DNA from: Tubulanus polymorphus
Taxonomy: Eukaryota; Nemertea; Palaeonemertea; Tubulaniformes; Tubulanidae
Direction: 5' to 3'
Assembly: GCF_964204645.1 (NCBI RefSeq)
Contig: NC_134026.1
Location: 16,574,650 to 16,638,649 of the forward strand
DNA: 64,000 bases
The notes under the pieces: model-generated
The model's input: only the letters and a program-made list of their open reading frames with translations
What the model was told of the DNA's origin: nothing
The model's database searches: none
Translations under genes and position numbers: made by a program
In this document: one piece after another, positions 59,065-64,000 of the stretch
Layout of the letters: the number at the start of each line of letters is the position of its first letter
Numbering within the stretch: the first letter of the stretch is position 1

Positions 59065-59283
59065 ATACAGCACTATAAGGAATATTTGACCGACCAACCT
59101 TTCAAAATTATAACCGATCATATCGCCTTGAAATGGTTAGCTGATGTGAAACAAGATAAGAATAGGCGTCTACACCAACGTCTACTACAATCGTATAATT
59201 ACGAAGTCATCCACAGACCTGGTGTTAACAATACCAACGCGGATCTCGCATACCAACACCAACTACAATCGCTACACCTGTAA
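59065..59283 (+). pseudogene. RNase H tail of the retroelement, copy 2
   Basis: Begins at I-Q-H-Y-K-E-Y-L and ends as in copy 1 (53,674). The reverse transcriptase, protease and gag are missing in front of it. Confidence 0.8.
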
Positions 59284-59503
59284 ACACCATGTCTCCATGA
59301 CTCCGACTTAATATAGCTTGTTTGATCGAATACTATTGGTGCTGTCCATCGTTCGAACTATTCAGAAATCACTCACCACTTACTTTCCTTGCTCTTCATC
59401 ATCACGGTTCAGTTACTTTGTGCTATAACCTAACAGCTGGGGTTAATTGTCACACTCATCTTCTACATCTCGTATCTTTTTAGATCTCATACTAAGTGGT
59501 ATA

Positions 59504-61419
59504 ATGGCGTTATTCTGGATACTGTTATTCACTCGATTCGCTATGACATCATCTTCGACAGTCATTCAACGATTAAACTATGGCTTGATATTCAAATAAG
59601 TCGGAAACATCGAAATGTCAAACGAATACTGGACACACACCTTCCAGACCGAATTACCTACGACAGACTTTACGCGCTACGATATTCGCAGCTGCCATGA
59701 CACGGAAAACGCCACTGTCAACTGAAAAACCGTGCAGTATACATGCTTATGCAAATACGCTCCAAGACAATCGCACGCATTAACGAAACGCTCAACGTAA
59801 TTCAAACCTTGATACAAGAAGCCCCTGTTCCATCGAAACGATCAAAACGGTCAGCACCTCTTTCATTTATCGGGTCTTTCAGTAAAAGTCTTTTCGGCAC
59901 GGCAACTATGGACGACATAAAAATCTTGGCCCAACACATTTCAAAACTCACAGCCCGCTCAAATTCACTTTCTTCTGCTGTTTCACAACACGGCGATCAT
60001 TTCTCTTCATACGCTAATCTTGTGTCTCGACGGACGGACCGAGCTTTCAAAGCTATCAGAGAGAACTTCCATCAAATAAAAGTTCTGCAATCGAACATCC
60101 AATATCACATTCAAGATGAAGAAAGTGCAACTGATCAATTGGACGCTTTATTGTCAAGCCAACTTCAACAAGCAGAAGGCATTTCTATAGCAATGGAAGA
60201 GCTAAAAAATATCAATCGCTACACTTCACTATAACAAACTGTCACCTTTGTTGATACCTACACAAAACTTCAAAGTGGCTCTCGCGTCACTTCAGAGTTG
60301 CAGCGTTACTACCATAACCAATACATTGTACGGACGGAGACATATTTTTATTACGAAAACACCCGATCGATTTATTTTAGGAACGCTTCACAATTATACG
60401 TCACATTGCGTATCCCTATATCTTCTTACAAATCCCCGTTAAAACTTTTCAGCATCACATCTCTTCCAGTTCCTATAAATAAATCTGATTCTAAAGCAAC
60501 CAAATTACTTGATCTTCCTCCGCATATAGCCATCACAGATGACCGACAGTACCATACTGCACCTTCGCATGATAATGTTCGCGATTGCAAGAAAAAGAAA
60601 AAGTTCCTATGTCCGTTCAATTTAGCTATGACGTCATCTTTGAAACCCTCATGTGAATATGCAATTCTTTACAACATTGTCAAAGCTATACGCGAGGTTT
60701 GTGACCTCCGGATTGTAATCAACGCTATTAAATCGCGGATATTGAAGTGTCACCTGGCATTGTCTTAGTTTACCGAAGCCCTGTGATCACTATTGATTGT
60801 TTGAATGACAAACGAGAAGTTCAAGAATTTTGCGAATTTTGTATCAATAAGATTCCATGTTTCTGTGCCATCCACGCTAATGATCTCGATTTGTTTCCGC
60901 GCTCTAGTTCCTGTCACAATAATTTGCCTCTGACTGTATTACATCCTGTGAACCTTGCACTCCTCCATGCATTTTTTGAGAATGACCCTTCGGTTGCAGC
61001 ATTGACATGTGAAACTACATCTGACAAACCACTTTCAGTGCATATCCCTGACTTTAATGTTTACAACCATTCTATGTCGCAACTTCTCGCAAACCACCGA
61101 CAAGATGACTTAAACGCATTACCAAAGCCATCAAGGACGGTCGTCGCATTTACGCTTCGCTATCATCACCACTACTGACTGGTGATCTGTCTACTTGGAC
61201 CACGTGGCCTCACTTTAACGGCATTCTAACATTAGCTGCCCTCGGACTTAACATATTTGTGCTATTTACTTGTGTATTTCTTTTTAAACGCTATCAAATG
61301 GTTGCTACAGCACTACTGTTGATCCAGAAAGGTTCAAACTCTGGTGTTATTGCTGCAGCAGCCCGGCTCGGGCTGGCGCCATCGTCTATTACTTTTTCAA
61401 AGAAAGAATGTATTTTGTA
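59504..61419 (+). pseudogene. Env-like gene, copy 2 (broken)
   Basis: The same pieces and breaks as at 53,895-55,810: leader, basic cleavage-like site in 59,743-60,234, and membrane segment near 61,250-61,290. The identical breaks show that decay came before the duplication. Confidence 0.6.
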
Positions 61420-61848
61420 GTGAAAGCTAAGCTAGGACCAAAGAAATTGCTACACTTACTGAGTTCGAGACGCAAAATTAGATAGCCATTATAATCGTCA
61501 CAAACGAACAAACTCTAAGCGAACTAAGAGCCGCACGAATGTCAAATGAATTGCTCACCATTTTGTGACTCACAAAACTACGTCAGAGGTGCCGAAATTC
61601 CCGGGAATTCCGAGAATTTCCCGTATTGACGTCTGAAACACAATATAGGTCAACACAAGTAACTTGTAGAAAGCGAAGAATTTTCGATATTTTTCGTTTT
61701 GAAGCTTACCGGCCTGACCTCCGCGCATCAATTCTACTAGCTTCACGATAAAAGACAACCCCGTAAGTATGACCACTAAATTTTGTGCTGCGATTTAACA
61801 TAATCTTGGCAGACTGCCAACCAACAGCCATGACATAGGTAAACCAAT

Positions 61849-62909
61849 AATAATAGAATATATCTATGCAGATAATGTTTACATAAATTCAGTAATGAAA
61901 GTGCATCATTAGATTTATAAGCAAGTATATGTGATAATTATGATTATTGTAAATTAATTTTACCAACAGTAAAAGATGATAAATTAGAATTTGAAAAGTA
62001 TGAATATAAGAATAAGTACCATTTGTAATATATGGAGATTTCGAGTCATTGAATAAGGAATTAACTGATCAAGATAGAAACGAATTATATTATAAAGACA
62101 TAATTTAAATTCTAATTCTGATGGAAATAATTATTCAGATCGTTCAATAACATATACTATCAAAATAATTCATCAAAGTGCTGCAGCTTTCCGATTGTAT
62201 AATAAATCTGATTATCCAAAACTAATTAAAAGTTAATTGAATATGAAATGAAAATTAAGTAAATTATTAGATACAAATATAGAAATTATAATGACAGAAG
62301 ATGATGAAATACAATTTGATTTTGCTGATAAATGTTATTATTGTGAAAAGATATTTAATTTTAAAGATAAAAAAGTTAGAGATCATGACCCCAATCATTT
62401 GAATGGTAGATTTAGAGGTGCAGCACTCTTCTTTGAAAATTGTAATTTGCAAGCTAAGAAAATTAATTTTGTTATATTTCATAATTTATCAGGGTATGAT
62501 GCACATTTATTTATTAAACAACTATGTCATAAAATAGAAGAAATCAATAACGAAATAAAAACTCTAAATTCAAATAGATCAAAAGATGTTGTTAAAATAC
62601 CAACTCATGAATTTAAAATGCTAGCTGAAACATCTGAAAATTATAAATCTTTCCAATTTGGATGTTTAAGATTTATAGATTCTCATAGATTCTTAACTAG
62701 TTCATTAGATAATTTATCAAAATCATTAGTTGATGATGAATTAAAAATATCAAAAGAATATTTTCCAAATGATAATGATTTCCAATGAATGTGATACAAA
62801 GATGCGATTCCATATTCTTTTTATAAAAATCATAATGATTTTAGAATGAAATAACGATTAAAGTAACAATTCTATCATCAATAAAAAATGAAGATGTAAA
62901 AGATGAGGT
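61849..62909 (+). pseudogene. Polinton C polymerase fragment, copy 2
   Basis: Copy of 56,240-57,300 with the same open part (62,291-62,788) and the same damage. Confidence 0.75.
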
Positions 62910-62928
62910 TTATAATAGAAATGGTCTA

Positions 62929-63229
62929 TTGTACTAAATGCCTTTTGAGGTCAAGCAGAATTAGTACAAATTAGTGCTCCATCTTCAAGGTTTTTAGTGT
63001 GCTTCGCTGATAATGTTACCAAAACAATGCTAAATCTGTTGAATAATTTTTCCGAAAGCACTGTATGTCAGATAGAACCAAGGGTTTAGGACAAAAGTTC
63101 AATAATCGATTATATATGAGTTTTCCTACAATTTTTAAAGATTAGTATAGAATTGAGCAAGGACGATAGTTCAGCTTGGCGCGCGTCACCAGATTTAAAG
63201 ATAGGTACAACTCTTACCGTTTTGCGATA
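62929..63229 (-). pseudogene. LINE reverse transcriptase fragment, copy 2
   Basis: Copy of 57,320-57,620, with the same frames and breaks. Confidence 0.5.
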
Positions 63230-63238
63230 TCCTAAGTA

Positions 63239-63999
63239 TAGATTTTACCATATAGTATAATCAACTAAAGTTCGTCGTCTATCTCGAGGTAAATAGCATA
63301 ATTCATTTATAGCTGGTCATCTATATCTCTAACAAAACATTACCCATCGTCTATATTGGATGCATAGTATAATTGATTATAGCTCATCGTCTCGACCTTT
63401 CGAGCAAACATAACCCGTCGTCTATTTTGGTTACATAGTATAATTGACTTTAGCTCGTTGTCTTTTTCGAGCTAAACATTATCTGTCGTCTTTTTCGGGT
63501 GCATAGTATAATTAATTATAACTCGTCACCTTTTTCAAACAATCATAACCCATCGTCTATTCCGGGGGCATAGTATAATTGATTATAGGTCGTCTATTTC
63601 GACCAAAACAGTACCCGTCGTCTATCTCGGGTACATTAGCTCGTCGTCTATTTCGACCAAAACATTACCGTCGTCCATCTCGGGTACATAGTATAATTAA
63701 TTATAGCTCGTCGTCTTTTTCGAGGAACCTTTACCCGTCGTCTATCTCGAGGTAAATAGCATAATTCATTTATAGCTCGTCGTCTATATCTTTAACGAAA
63801 CACCACCCATCGTCTATTCCGGGGGCATAGTTTGATTAATTATAGCTCGTCTATTTTGAGCAAAGCATTACCCGTCGTCTAGTTCAATTAATCATAGCTC
63901 GTCGTCTAGCACGAGTAAAACATTACCCGTCCTCTATCTCGGGTAGATAGAATAATTAATTATAGCTCGTCATCTATCTCGAGCATAGATTACCCCTCA
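63239..63999. repeat. Minisatellite, copy 2
   Basis: Copy of 57,630-58,390, running to the window end. Confidence 0.85.
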
Positions 64000-64000
64000 A

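Larger units (their letters stand above)
59065..64000 (+). repeat. Duplicated block, copy 2 (cut by window end)
   Basis: It repeats 53,456-58,391 at a constant offset of 5,609. All encoded pieces are the same. The copy runs off the window edge, so its full length is unknown. Confidence 0.95.

Overview
This window is nuclear DNA of a multicellular animal, probably a marine invertebrate. There is no bacterial gene organisation. Instead it has a spliced vWA/EGF extracellular-protein gene with phase-1 exons and GT-AG introns, tRNA-derived SINEs, a Ty3/gypsy-type retroelement, Penelope, LINE and Harbinger remnants, and very AT-rich blocks of Polinton/Maverick genes. Some repeats recall lophotrochozoan genomes, but the species cannot be fixed from this sequence.

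Host gene. Twelve exons on the minus strand, from about 48,645 down to 1,498, form a repeated module: vWA domain, short two-cysteine exon, calcium-binding-type EGF exon. The order is signal-like exon, vWA1-mini-EGF, vWA2-mini-EGF, vWA3-mini-EGF, vWA4, and the gene runs off the left edge. Two introns are inflated by mobile DNA: 32,441-3,396 holds Polinton A, and 46,800-33,196 holds Polinton B.

Polinton A (3,753-24,288) is the most complete element, with inverted termini and a possible 6-bp target duplication (aataca/aatact). In order it carries a C2H2 zinc-finger ORF, protein-primed family B DNA polymerase (broken, with an intact 355-residue intein at the catalytic Y-x-D|T-D motif), a minus-strand zinc-ribbon protein, a penton-like protein, several conserved Polinton membrane proteins, the major capsid protein, a DDE integrase with chromodomain, an A32-type packaging ATPase, an accessory membrane protein and a small minus-strand gene. 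Most genes are damaged by one or a few stops or frameshifts. A 3.6-kb element (12,477-16,072) splits one gene, and a Penelope fragment lies near the right end.

24,289-31,900 holds featureless sequence and then a decayed PIF/Harbinger transposon with a transposase part and a Myb-like gene. An inverted second copy of the 3.6-kb element sits inside it.

Polinton B (about 33,440-46,715) has an HNH endonuclease gene, accessory genes, an integrase broken by a (TA)n tract and a 4.2-kb insertion, an ATPase cut by another inverted-repeat element, and minus-strand zinc-ribbon, capsid and membrane-protein genes. Polinton C (about 48,990-50,000 and 56,240-57,300) is a fragment whose polymerase gene is interrupted by an env-bearing gypsy-like retroelement (about 50,210-56,220).

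From 53,456 a block of at least 4,936 bp is repeated, apparently exactly, at 59,065-64,000 (offset 5,609 bp). It contains RNase H, env, polymerase fragment, LINE fragment and a minisatellite.

Many Polinton ORFs start directly after a T-run plus TAAATG motif, a possible virus-like promoter.
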